A stretch of 9,125 bases of DNA, from assembly GCA_051657245.1 (NCBI GenBank), contig JBOFKI010000010.1:1-9125 (forward strand), given 5' to 3'. The first letter of the stretch is position 1, and each line of letters begins with the position of its first letter. The notes under the pieces were generated by a model. The model saw only the letters and a program-made list of their open reading frames with translations, was not told where the DNA came from and did not search any database. The position numbers were made by a program, and so were the translations under genes. Source of the stretch: JBOFFI01 sp051657245 (GTDB taxonomy: Bacteria > Pseudomonadota > Alphaproteobacteria > Holosporales > JBOFFI01). This document shows, piece by piece, positions 1 through 5,389 of the stretch.

Positions 1-46
1 CGTCCAACTCCCCTTTCCGGACAGTAAACGTGAACGCCAGGCTTAA

Positions 47-169
47 CCAAGTTTCAGATTAATTGAGGTGAATGCTTGGGAGGGTGAGGCTGCGCAAGTG
101 TACTCTCGTACATGCGCAAAGGCCCTAGTCCCGATTCAAACATTTGGATCAATTAAACATGGGACTTGG
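47..169 (+). mobile_element. MITE-like palindromic element, copy A
   Basis: A 123-bp element closely matching, in inverted orientation, the element at 3377-3498. Its right end is TGGGACTTGG followed by TA. Its left end has decayed to CCAAGTTTCA and is preceded by AA rather than TA. The two halves are largely complementary: the centre is GTAC-TCTC-GTAC, with GCGC arms outside it at about 93-118. It could therefore fold into one long hairpin. It has no coding capacity. Palindromic ends beside TA are typical of miniature elements mobilised by IS630/Tc1-mariner type transposases; that mobiliser is an inference. Confidence 0.8.
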
Positions 170-399
170 TATTAATCGTCGCCTTCGTCAGCATCCTCCC
201 AGAGCGTGCTTAAGGTCAGCCAGAGGGAGAACCCTAAAAAAAAGAAACAGTCACTCAGCCCTAAACCGCCCTCTCCTTCCCTCGGGGGGAAGAAAAAGTG
301 TCGAAGGCGTGAAAGTTTCCGTTGCGCCAGAAAAGAAAAATCGTTTAACATCTTGTTTAGCCTTAAATGACTTCTGTTGAGTCGTTAAAGGTTAGCGGC

Positions 400-540
400 A
401 TCGGGGAGTTAGCGCTCCCTGGTGTCGCGTATTTGCCTCTGAAATATTCATTCCAGAGACGCGAAATAAGTTCAGCGGGTTTTATGCAAGAAAAGCAGGT
501 GCCTCCAAGCTTTTCAAGCACTTACCAACCAAACTTGACC
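400..540 (-). ncRNA. Possible structured small RNA (unidentified)
   Basis: Three consecutive hairpins lie in an otherwise non-coding stretch. One is at 486-519, with GCTTTTC/GAAAAGC arms plus an outer GC pair around a 12-base loop. The second is at 425-464, with nested TCGCGT/ACGCGA and CTCTG/CAGAG arms. The third is at 404-419, with GGGAG/CTCCC arms and a 6-base loop. A sigma70-like promoter on the minus strand (544-572) points into them. I checked by eye for the conserved cores of RNase P RNA and SRP RNA and found neither, and saw no clear 6S match. The region could equally be a structured 3' leader or repeat remnant. Both ends are uncertain. Confidence 0.3.
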
Positions 541-543
541 CCC

Positions 544-572
544 AACCTAGCAAATTTTGTCTTTAAGATCAA
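544..572 (-). promoter_or_regulatory. Sigma70-like promoter candidate pointing left
   Basis: On the minus strand, TTGATC (567-572) and TAGGTT (544-549) are separated by exactly 17 bases. The predicted start is near 537, just ahead of the hairpin cluster at 404-519. The site lies downstream of the sspB stop codon, so it cannot serve sspB. The match to consensus is moderate. Confidence 0.35.
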
Positions 573-633
573 TCAATTTTATTTTGAATTTGTGTCTTTC
601 CTGCGCCTTTTTTTCTCATCATCCCCGTGGCTT

Positions 634-1077
634 TTATTTTTTTCTGAAAAAATCCACCGCTATCACGTTATTTTTTTCTGCCTTTCCACGGAAAGCATCC
701 TCAACAGGCAACATTTTTAAAGGCTCATCAGCTACAGGAGGAGGCGTAAACTGCAATCCAAATTTGACACCAGGATCCATGAAAGAAAGCAAGGCATCAA
801 AAGGAACACAAATATTATAAGGCGTTTCTTGAAAATTAAGGATAACTTTAAAGCACGTTTCTTGAACCTGAAGGTCCCAAAATTGATGCTGAAGAACAAT
901 CGTCACTTCTTCGGGGCTGGAGTCTTTCAAAAAATCAGGGATATCAACACCTGGATAGTTTGTTGCAAACGAAATATAAAAATAATGGGGAGGTTTTAAG
1001 CCATCCCGCTGAGTCTCTTTTAAAATTCTGCGGACGGCAGAACGTAAAGCATCTTGAACGACTTGCTCATAATCCAT
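634..1077 (-). CDS. sspB: Alpha-type SspB, ClpXP adaptor for ssrA-tagged proteins
   Basis: This 147-residue protein matches the alphaproteobacterial SspB family, whose best-studied member is Caulobacter SspB-alpha. These cytosolic adaptors hold ssrA-tagged proteins and hand them to the ClpXP protease. Visible hallmarks are an N-terminal helix with QDALR (8-12), the core segment TIVLQHQFWDL (59-69), the VPFDAL strand (91-96) and DP..KFGLQF (101-110). A variable linker follows. The conserved C-terminal tail (136-147, NNVIAVDFFRKK) is the position of the ClpX-docking peptide in this family. ATG at 1077 has AGGAGA upstream, but the spacing (about 13 bases) is long. The gene lies directly downstream of ssrA on the same strand, and ssrA makes the tag its product recognises. 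Co-transcription is possible but unproven. Confidence 0.93.
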   Translation of the reverse strand: MDYEQVVQDALRSAVRRILKETQRDGLKPPHYFYISFATNYPGVDIPDFLKDSSPEEVTIVLQHQFWDLQVQETCFKVILNFQETPYNICVPFDALLSFMDPGVKFGLQFTPPPVADEPLKMLPVEDAFRGKAEKNNVIAVDFFRKK

Positions 1078-1167
1078 TTATTTGCCCATTCTCCTGGAAA
1101 TCACGACCCAAAACTACCCTCTCAAAGGGGGCTTCTGTTGCCCGGTGCCCCCCAAACCGCGTCTTTT

Positions 1168-1475
1168 TATGGTTTATGCAGCGACCGCAATGGCAGCTTG
1201 AAAACCACTGTCGTTAACGGCGTTACCATTAGCGACAGACTTAAATGCGTTAAATTTGGCATTTATATAGAAAGCCCGATAACGGCGGTACAATGCCGAG
1301 CGAAAGCCATACCTTTACCACGCCCGTCGATCCTAATTCGCCCCCACCTGAACCCACAAAAAAATCACAAGCACAGGTGGAGGCGCCGGGTTCCGCCCCC
1401 GGGTCCGAAACGTTTATTCCGTAAAGCGTTTATCACCATAGTCGAATCAAAACCCGACACTGTCAGTCTATCGCT
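1168..1475 (-). ncRNA. ssrA: Permuted two-piece tmRNA
   Basis: tmRNA rescues stalled ribosomes by acting as tRNA-Ala and then as mRNA for a degradation tag. On the minus strand the acceptor part comes first. After a TTTCGGA segment comes a T-arm (CCGGG, 7-base loop GGCGGAA, CCCGG), then acceptor strand CGCCTCC and ACC at 1376; the final A is not encoded. After a ~30-base spacer (about 1346-1375) comes the mature 5' end GGGGGCG (1345-1339). It pairs over all 7 positions with the acceptor strand and includes the G3-U70 wobble of alanine tRNAs. GGATCGACGGG follows, as in other tmRNAs. Helix 2 (GTAAAG/CTTTAC) and a pseudoknot stem (GGCATT/AATGCC) are visible. The tag frame at 1233-1174 encodes ANGNAVNDSGFQAAIAVAA and then TAA, inside a TGGTTT/AAACCA stem. 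This permutation is known from alphaproteobacteria. The outer ends are estimates. Confidence 0.92.
1346..1375 (-). other. tmRNA intervening segment (excised in processing)
   Basis: The spacer between the acceptor piece (3' end at about 1376) and the coding piece (5' end at 1345). Its ends continue the acceptor helix: the precursor can pair ACCTG with CAGGT beyond the 7-bp acceptor stem, enclosing a T-rich loop. Removing such a loop is what yields two RNA pieces in alphaproteobacteria. Exact cut sites are inferred from the acceptor stem. Confidence 0.75.
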
Positions 1476-1505
1476 TTTTTTGAATTCTTTAAAGTGATTT
1501 TTTTT

Positions 1506-1534
1506 CCTAAAAATTGGCAGATTTTAAGTGCCAA
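1506..1534 (-). terminator. Inverted repeat with T-run between dnaX and ssrA
   Basis: On the minus strand TTGGCA-N9-TGCCAA (1534-1514) is followed at once by a run of five T. This is the form of a weak intrinsic terminator and could end the dnaX transcript before ssrA. An alternative reading is that TTGGCA serves as a -35 element for ssrA, with TTTAGG 17 bases downstream as the -10. The sequence cannot separate these roles. Confidence 0.4.
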
Positions 1535-1535
1535 C

Positions 1536-1597
1536 TATAGAGTTGTGTCTGGAAAAAGATATTTTCATAGGGTTGTCATTCCCGCCTGTGAGGGAAG
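1536..1597 (+). repeat. Solo end of the 179-bp inverted-repeat element
   Basis: From TATAGAG onward about 50 bases match the left end of the element at 4385-4563, including a run of 20 or more identical bases through TTTTCATAGGGTTGTCATT. The match fades after CCCGC, and no partner end is found here. It is a truncated copy, or the scar of a deletion, lying between the dnaX stop codon and ssrA. A small TTCCC/GGGAA hairpin is present at about 1579-1596. Confidence 0.75.
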
Positions 1598-1627
1598 GGC
1601 AAATAAAGATCTTTGATCAGCCGCAAG

Positions 1628-3295
1628 CTAGATCAGCTCCGCTTGCTCCAGCGTCATCTCTGGAAAAGTTTGTTTAGCTTTTTGGAGCAGCGGCGTTGCT
1701 AAAGCTTGGTTAACAAGATCTGCTTTGTGCTGGCGAGCTTGTTCCGCAAGGGTAGGGGGGCACGTTTCCACAGGGGTTGTGACGATGTTCCAAGCCATGC
1801 CTGTTTCTTGTTTCAAGAATTGTTTCAACTGGGGAAGCAAATCTGAAGGGGCTGACGGTTTGAGGTTCAGGTGAAACTCTCCCCAAGCCCAGCGGATGAG
1901 GTGTACGGCTTCTTTCAGGTGCGTGCACAGCAGCCCCTCACGCTTGTTGGCTGCAAGGGCAACCAAATCTTCGAAGGAGGTGAGGGTGGTAGCGGTAGTT
2001 GAGATGGGTGTTGGTGCTGAGGGAGACGAAACCTTTGGTGGTTGGGTCTCTGGTTGGCGTGGCGCTTTGCCAGCAAGAGATTGAGCCAGTGCTTCCGGGG
2101 TTGGGAAATGGGCCATATGAGCCATACGCAACAGCACCATTTCAAGGGCCTGTAAGGGGAAGCTCGCTTCTTTCACCTCACCTCTTCCTTTCAAAAGCAT
2201 TTGCCAGACCCTTCCCAGGTGGGCCAGGCTGATGTCTCCAGCGGCCAGTTTTTTCAGAGCATCCAGGGTCTCTTCTGAGGAAACGGTGGCCAGTTGAAGG
2301 GAGGGAGCGGCTTTGTGAAGGGAGAGTTGATGGGAAAGATCAAGCAAATCTTCCAATAAAAGCAGAGGGTCCGCACCACTTTGATAGAGCTCCCGGGACA
2401 AGCGAAGGGTTTCTTCAACCTGTCCTTGCAGCATATGGTTGAACAACTCAAGGAAAGGTTTTCGGTCCACCAAACCAAGCATGGTTTGAACGGCTTGAAA
2501 GCTGATATGGGGGAGTGCGGAAGTTTCTTCATCGCCTTGCGCCATTAAAATGGCCTGATCCAAAAGGGAAAGCGCATCCCTCACGGAGCCATCTGCGGCG
2601 TGGGCAAGGGCCCGCAGCGCTTCAGCGTCAACCGTAACCCGTTCTTTTTCACAAACCTGTTCCAAATAGGCTTGTAAAGCGGCGGGCTGGATACGACGGA
2701 GGTCAAACCGTAAACATCGAGAAAGGATGGTTGCTGGAACCCGTTGAATCTCTGTGGTTGCAAAAAGGAACTTGACGTGGGCGGGGGGTTCTTCCAGGGT
2801 TTTCAACAGCGCGTTAAACGCACTTTTCGAAAGCATGTGAACTTCGTCAATGATGAAGATTTTATAGCGTCCCGCCAGGGCCCGATAGCGGGAGGCTTCA
2901 ATCACCTCGCGCATGTCTTCAACCCCTGTGTGGCTGGCAGCATCCATCTCGATGATATCAAAGTGGCGCCCCTGGGCAAGGGCTTGGCAAGATTCACAGA
3001 TTCCGCACGGTTCCACACTTGAAGTTTTGTCTGCAGTGCAATTGAGGGCCTTTGCCACCAGCCGAGCGAGGGTGGTTTTTCCAACGCCTCGGATCCCTGT
3101 GAAGATAAACCCATGTCCCAGTTTTTGTTGTTGTAACCCATTTTTAAGAAGCAAAACGGTGGTTTCCTGGCCAATGACATCTGAAAATTGTTGGGGGCGA
3201 TAGGCCCGGGCCAAAACCCGATAGGGAGAGGCGTGGGAAGGCGTTGAGGCGCGGCTCTCCTCCACCGTAAATAGGGTTGATAGTTCCTGGGACAT
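1628..3295 (-). CDS. dnaX: DNA polymerase III subunit gamma/tau
   Basis: A 555-residue clamp-loader ATPase. DnaX loads the sliding clamp and, as tau, links the polymerases and the helicase at the replication fork. The AAA+ module is complete: Walker A GIRGVGKT (67-74), a zinc site with Cys 86, 97, 100 and 103, Walker B around IFIIDEVH (146-153), sensor 1 near Thr180-Thr181, and the SRC motif (192-194) with the arginine finger. A Pro/Thr-rich linker (about 412-440) precedes a C-terminal tau-like region. The length is close to other alphaproteobacterial tau proteins and shorter than in E. coli. GGAGG sits 8 bases before ATG. A weak promoter-like pair (TTCATC, 17 bases, TAGAGT) lies between the start codon and repeat copy B. 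The usual neighbours ybaB and recR are absent; ssrA follows instead. Confidence 0.97.
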   Translation of the reverse strand: MSQELSTLFTVEESRASTPSHASPYRVLARAYRPQQFSDVIGQETTVLLLKNGLQQQKLGHGFIFTGIRGVGKTTLARLVAKALNCTADKTSSVEPCGICESCQALAQGRHFDIIEMDAASHTGVEDMREVIEASRYRALAGRYKIFIIDEVHMLSKSAFNALLKTLEEPPAHVKFLFATTEIQRVPATILSRCLRFDLRRIQPAALQAYLEQVCEKERVTVDAEALRALAHAADGSVRDALSLLDQAILMAQGDEETSALPHISFQAVQTMLGLVDRKPFLELFNHMLQGQVEETLRLSRELYQSGADPLLLLEDLLDLSHQLSLHKAAPSLQLATVSSEETLDALKKLAAGDISLAHLGRVWQMLLKGRGEVKEASFPLQALEMVLLRMAHMAHFPTPEALAQSLAGKAPRQPETQPPKVSSPSAPTPISTTATTLTSFEDLVALAANKREGLLCTHLKEAVHLIRWAWGEFHLNLKPSAPSDLLPQLKQFLKQETGMAWNIVTTPVETCPPTLAEQARQHKADLVNQALATPLLQKAKQTFPEMTLEQAELI

Positions 3296-3376
3296 CGCGC
3301 GTTCCTCCTCGTCTAGCCGTTCGTCTTGAACAAGGAACCACTCTAGCAGAATTTTTAACGGCGATGAATAGTGATA

Positions 3377-3498
3377 CCAAGTCCCATTTTTAATTGATCT
3401 AAACGCTTGGGTCGGGATTCGGCTTTACGCATGTACCCAAGTACACTTGACGCAGCCTCACCCTCCCAAGCATTCATCTAAATTAATCTGGGACTTGG
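3377..3498 (-). mobile_element. MITE-like palindromic element, copy B
   Basis: A 122-bp element with perfect terminal inverted repeats CCAAGTCCCA...TGGGACTTGG, flanked by TA on both sides (a 2-bp target duplication or part of a longer repeat). The halves are complementary over most of the length, with GCTTGGG/CCCAAGC arms inside and the centre GTAC-CCAA-GTAC. The same design as copy A at 47-169 has a different apical loop. It ends about 80 bp before the dnaX start codon, so it may influence dnaX transcription or separate dnaX from the gene at 3512-3958. Confidence 0.85.
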
Positions 3499-3511
3499 TA
3501 TGAGAAAATAG

Positions 3512-3958
3512 TTAATCCTGTTGGAACTCAAGGCCACCATCTGTGATGATGGCTTTAGCCCTAAACACAATATCAAATGGGTCCAAACCGAGGCAAGCTT
3601 CTTTGCTCCATGCTGCGCCATTGGGATTACTGGTGCCAGGGGTTTCTATTCTCGATCGGATAACGTATTTGAAGATATTACCTTTACACGTCTCTTGCGT
3701 ATCGCGAACAGAGATCACCGTTCCATCTGAAAGTGTGACGCTTTGATGGAGTTGCATAAACGGTCCACCCATGCCCCCAGGGCTAAACAATTCACCTGCA
3801 CCAATGCTCCTTTTTCCAGTTCCTCTAGAAACTTCATCCAAGATAATAGGCTTAGATGATTTATTCCAATACCTAACATACATAAGTGCGTTTGAAGCAC
3901 AGGTTGTGCTCAAAAAAAACACACAAGACGCTAACATTTTTTTTCGTACTGACATCAT
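3512..3958 (-). CDS. Hypothetical small secreted protein
   Basis: I do not recognise a family for this 148-residue protein. The N-terminus looks like a Sec signal peptide: basic MMSVRKK, a hydrophobic stretch, then SNA with cleavage likely after residue 24. The Cys at 20 lacks a proper lipobox, so a lipoprotein is unlikely. The mature part is strand-rich and turn-rich, with a Gly-rich segment FSPGGMGGPF (58-67). Two cysteines (91, 122) could form a disulfide in the periplasm or outside the cell. ATG at 3958 is followed at once by a second ATG. The ribosome site is weak (AGG about 9 bases upstream), and a TATAAA box lies about 20 bases upstream without a clear -35. It sits between repeats and IS remnants, so it may be accessory or acquired. 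Confidence 0.7.
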   Translation of the reverse strand: MMSVRKKMLASCVFFLSTTCASNALMYVRYWNKSSKPIILDEVSRGTGKRSIGAGELFSPGGMGGPFMQLHQSVTLSDGTVISVRDTQETCKGNIFKYVIRSRIETPGTSNPNGAAWSKEACLGLDPFDIVFRAKAIITDGGLEFQQD

Positions 3959-4047
3959 GAGACTTAACCTAATAAATTGATTTTATAGGTTTATTTTGGG
4001 TTGAAAAGGTTAAGAAAAAGTAAAATTTCTAAGGATGCTTTTTCTGG

Positions 4048-4067
4048 ATCAAAGCCTGGGGCTTGAT
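4048..4067. terminator. Hairpin behind the IS481 remnant
   Basis: ATCAAAGCC-TGG-GGCTTGAT forms an 8-bp stem with one bulged base, just beyond the stop codon of the transposase stub on the minus strand. It may be the terminator of the former transposase gene or part of the IS end. Only a short A-rich stretch follows on the minus strand. Confidence 0.35.
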
Positions 4068-4076
4068 TTATCGTGC

Positions 4077-4220
4077 CTAGGTATACAGTCCCAGAGTGTG
4101 ATGGTATGGATCTACGATAAACTTTTCAGGCTCTTCTTGCCAGATTTTAATAATGGATTCGTAAGGGATGAGACCTTTAAGAGTTCGTGCGCTCAACTTG
4201 CCAATTTGTCCAGGGATGGC
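4077..4220 (-). pseudogene. IS481-type transposase, C-terminal remnant
   Basis: Translating the minus strand from 4220 gives 47 residues ending in TAG. They carry the typical C-terminal end of IS481-like integrase-core transposases: LKGLIPYESI, then IWQEEPEKF, then DPYHHTLGL. The usual family form is LKGLTPYE-I-K-W-xEPxRF-xxP-H-xxGLN. A stop codon lies immediately upstream in frame and no catalytic DDE residues remain, so it is a dead fragment. Family assignment comes from recalled motif patterns, not a search. Confidence 0.75.
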
Positions 4221-4240
4221 TTACTTTTGTAAGACGGCAC

Positions 4241-4383
4241 TCAAATCTACCACCTTACTCACCAGATCTCAATAAAATTGAGCCCAAATGGGCGAGAAGC
4301 TAAAGCCATTCGACGGAAATTCAAAAGTTCCCTCAACCAGATTTTCCAAAAATAGGATAGAGGATCATTTTATAAGGTGTTAG
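4241..4383 (+). pseudogene. IS630-type transposase, C-terminal remnant
   Basis: The plus strand encodes LPPYSPDLNKIEPKWA (from 4247), the hallmark around the last catalytic Glu of IS630-family DDE transposases. The frame then breaks. One extra base in TGGGCGAGAA moves the continuation AKAIRRKFKSSLNQIFQK into the next frame, followed by an in-frame TAG and a short tail up to the border of the element at 4385. The first two catalytic acidic residues are missing. It is a decayed relic, but it shows that IS630 elements, which insert at TA, have been present in this lineage. Confidence 0.78.
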
Positions 4384-4384
4384 C

Positions 4385-4563
4385 TATAGAGTGTGTCTGG
4401 TAAAAGATATTTTCATAGGGTTGTCATTCTCGCGGAAGCGGGAATCTAGACAATTATCACAATCTGTTGCTTCTGCTGAAGCGTCATGTTGATAGCTTTC
4501 CCCCTGGATTCCAGCGGCAGCGGGAATAACGATAAAGGTACCTTTTACAAGACACGTTCTATA
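4385..4563. mobile_element. 179-bp inverted-repeat element (MITE-like)
   Basis: The left end is TATAGAgtGTGTCTGGTAAAAG. The right end, read on the other strand, is TATAGAacGTGTCTTGTAAAAG, so these are imperfect terminal inverted repeats of about 24 bp bordered by TA. Inside each end is a GTCATTC/GTTATTC plus CGC-rich palindrome (CGCGGAAGCGGGAATCTAG on the left, TTCCAGCGGCAGCGGGAATA on the right). These resemble the widespread short CATTCCCGC...GCGGGAATCC palindromes of many proteobacterial genomes. It has no coding capacity. It abuts the IS630 remnant, and a solo end of the same family is at 1536. Confidence 0.75.
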
Positions 4564-4642
4564 TAAAGAGCAAGTTCAGTCGTAATGCTTATATTTAAAT
4601 TTTTTCTGTTATTTTCTGGTGGTTTTAAAGCAAAATCTGGCA
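4564..4642. other. A/T-rich spacer downstream of ccmC
   Basis: A short A/T-rich stretch with no G+C-rich hairpin and no gene. No convincing intrinsic terminator for the operon is visible here. The palindromes of the adjacent element at 4385-4563 could serve that role. Confidence 0.5.
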
Positions 4643-5389
4643 CTATAAGGGATTACTTACAGTTTCTTTGGTCAAGCGTGCCAATAATTTAGACTCCATA
4701 AATACCGTTTGCAAACGATACCGGAAGAGCCCGAGAAATAAAGCAATCCATGCCAAGAGCATAATCCCTAGGGGAAGTAACATCTCTGGGTGGAGGGAAG
4801 GGCCTTTAGCCCGAAAAATGGAAGCGGGCTGATGAAGTGTGGTCCACCAATACACAGATCCTTTAATGATAGGTACATTAAGCCAACCCAAAATAGCCAG
4901 GTAAGCCGCAGGCTTTTGGGCTTGAAAAGGGTTATCAAAGACATGCCGGAGCCCGAGATAGCCACCGTAGAGAAGTAATAAGATCAGCATAGATGTTAGG
5001 CGTGCGTCCCAAACCCACCAGGTGCCCCACATGGGTTTGCCCCACAGGATGCCTGTAATCAGGCTGATCAGGGTAAAAACTGCGCCGATAGGCGCGGCAG
5101 CGTGGGCGATCAAATCTCCTACCGGTGCTCGCCAAATTACGAAAATGCCACTTCCCAAAGCCATAAGGGTATACACCGCCAGCGCCCCCCAGGAGGCCGG
5201 CACATGGATGTAGAGAATACGCATCGCCTGTCCCTGTTGGTAATCAGGTGGGGAGATGACCAAAGCCAGTATCAACCCAAGCGTCCATGTGATCAAAACC
5301 AGTATCCACGTAAAGTTTGCAACAGCATCCACCCTATCAAGCAGGACAGATGGGGCCAATGATCTGAAGATTTTCTTGCTAGACGGCAT
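4643..5389 (-). CDS. ccmC: Cytochrome c maturation haem protein CcmC
   Basis: CcmC is a six-helix inner-membrane protein that loads haem onto the chaperone CcmE for cytochrome c maturation. With start ATG at 5389 it has 248 residues, close to the usual 245. The Trp-rich periplasmic haem motif WGKPMWGTWWVWDARLTS lies at about 116-133. The two haem-ligand histidines are H62 (in YIHVPASW) and H186 (in TTLHQPASI). Several hydrophobic helices are evident. The frame is open up to 5452, but that extension overlaps nadK and is not family-like. GGAG 7 bases before the ATG supports 5389. The start overlaps the nadK stop by 11 bp, indicating translational coupling. Other ccm genes are not adjacent, which is common in Rickettsiales-like genomes. 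Confidence 0.96.
   Translation of the reverse strand: MPSSKKIFRSLAPSVLLDRVDAVANFTWILVLITWTLGLILALVISPPDYQQGQAMRILYIHVPASWGALAVYTLMALGSGIFVIWRAPVGDLIAHAAAPIGAVFTLISLITGILWGKPMWGTWWVWDARLTSMLILLLLYGGYLGLRHVFDNPFQAQKPAAYLAILGWLNVPIIKGSVYWWTTLHQPASIFRAKGPSLHPEMLLPLGIMLLAWIALFLGLFRYRLQTVFMESKLLARLTKETVSNPL

Larger units (their letters stand above)
172..633. other. Non-coding region left of sspB
   Basis: No convincing protein gene is seen here. The minus strand has a 59-codon open frame (351 to 172, preceded by AAGG 9 bases upstream of ATG). It is Phe/Gly-rich, ends exactly at the border of repeat copy A and resembles no family I recognise, so I do not call it a gene. A short perfect hairpin, CTTCCC-TCGGG-GGGAAG, lies at 276-292 without a following T-run. 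The right half (about 400-572) holds a promoter-like signal and three hairpins, listed separately. Confidence 0.6.

Noticed and set aside
172..351. 59-codon minus-strand frame with a hydrophobic stretch
   Set aside because: It ends at the repeat border, has an odd Phe/Gly-rich composition, only a weak ribosome site and no recognisable family. It may be chance.
170..540. RNase P RNA, based on the ~360-base non-coding length
   Set aside because: The conserved GAGGAAAGTCC and ACAGAA-linked core elements are not arranged as required on either strand.
367..720. 117-codon plus-strand frame
   Set aside because: It overlaps the hairpin cluster and the 3' end of sspB on the other strand, has no ribosome site and encodes no recognisable domain.
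1078..1092. Three-codon ATG GGC AAA TAA mini-frame just before the sspB start
   Set aside because: Its ATG is only one base from AGGAGA, too close for initiation. It is probably chance, although its stop abuts the sspB ATG.
1054..1497. 147-codon open frame on the plus strand
   Set aside because: It is the antisense of the tmRNA gene, whose helices and tag frame on the minus strand explain the sequence. The translation is low-complexity and family-less.
2247..2256. A6 run in dnaX as a possible frameshift site producing a short gamma form
   Set aside because: The codon phase (CTG AAA AAA CTG) does not give an A-AAA-AAG type slippery heptamer, and it lies too early relative to the usual gamma end.
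4385..4563. CRISPR array, because of repeated palindromic motifs
   Set aside because: Only two imperfect inverted palindromes occur. There are no direct repeats with regular spacers and no cas genes.
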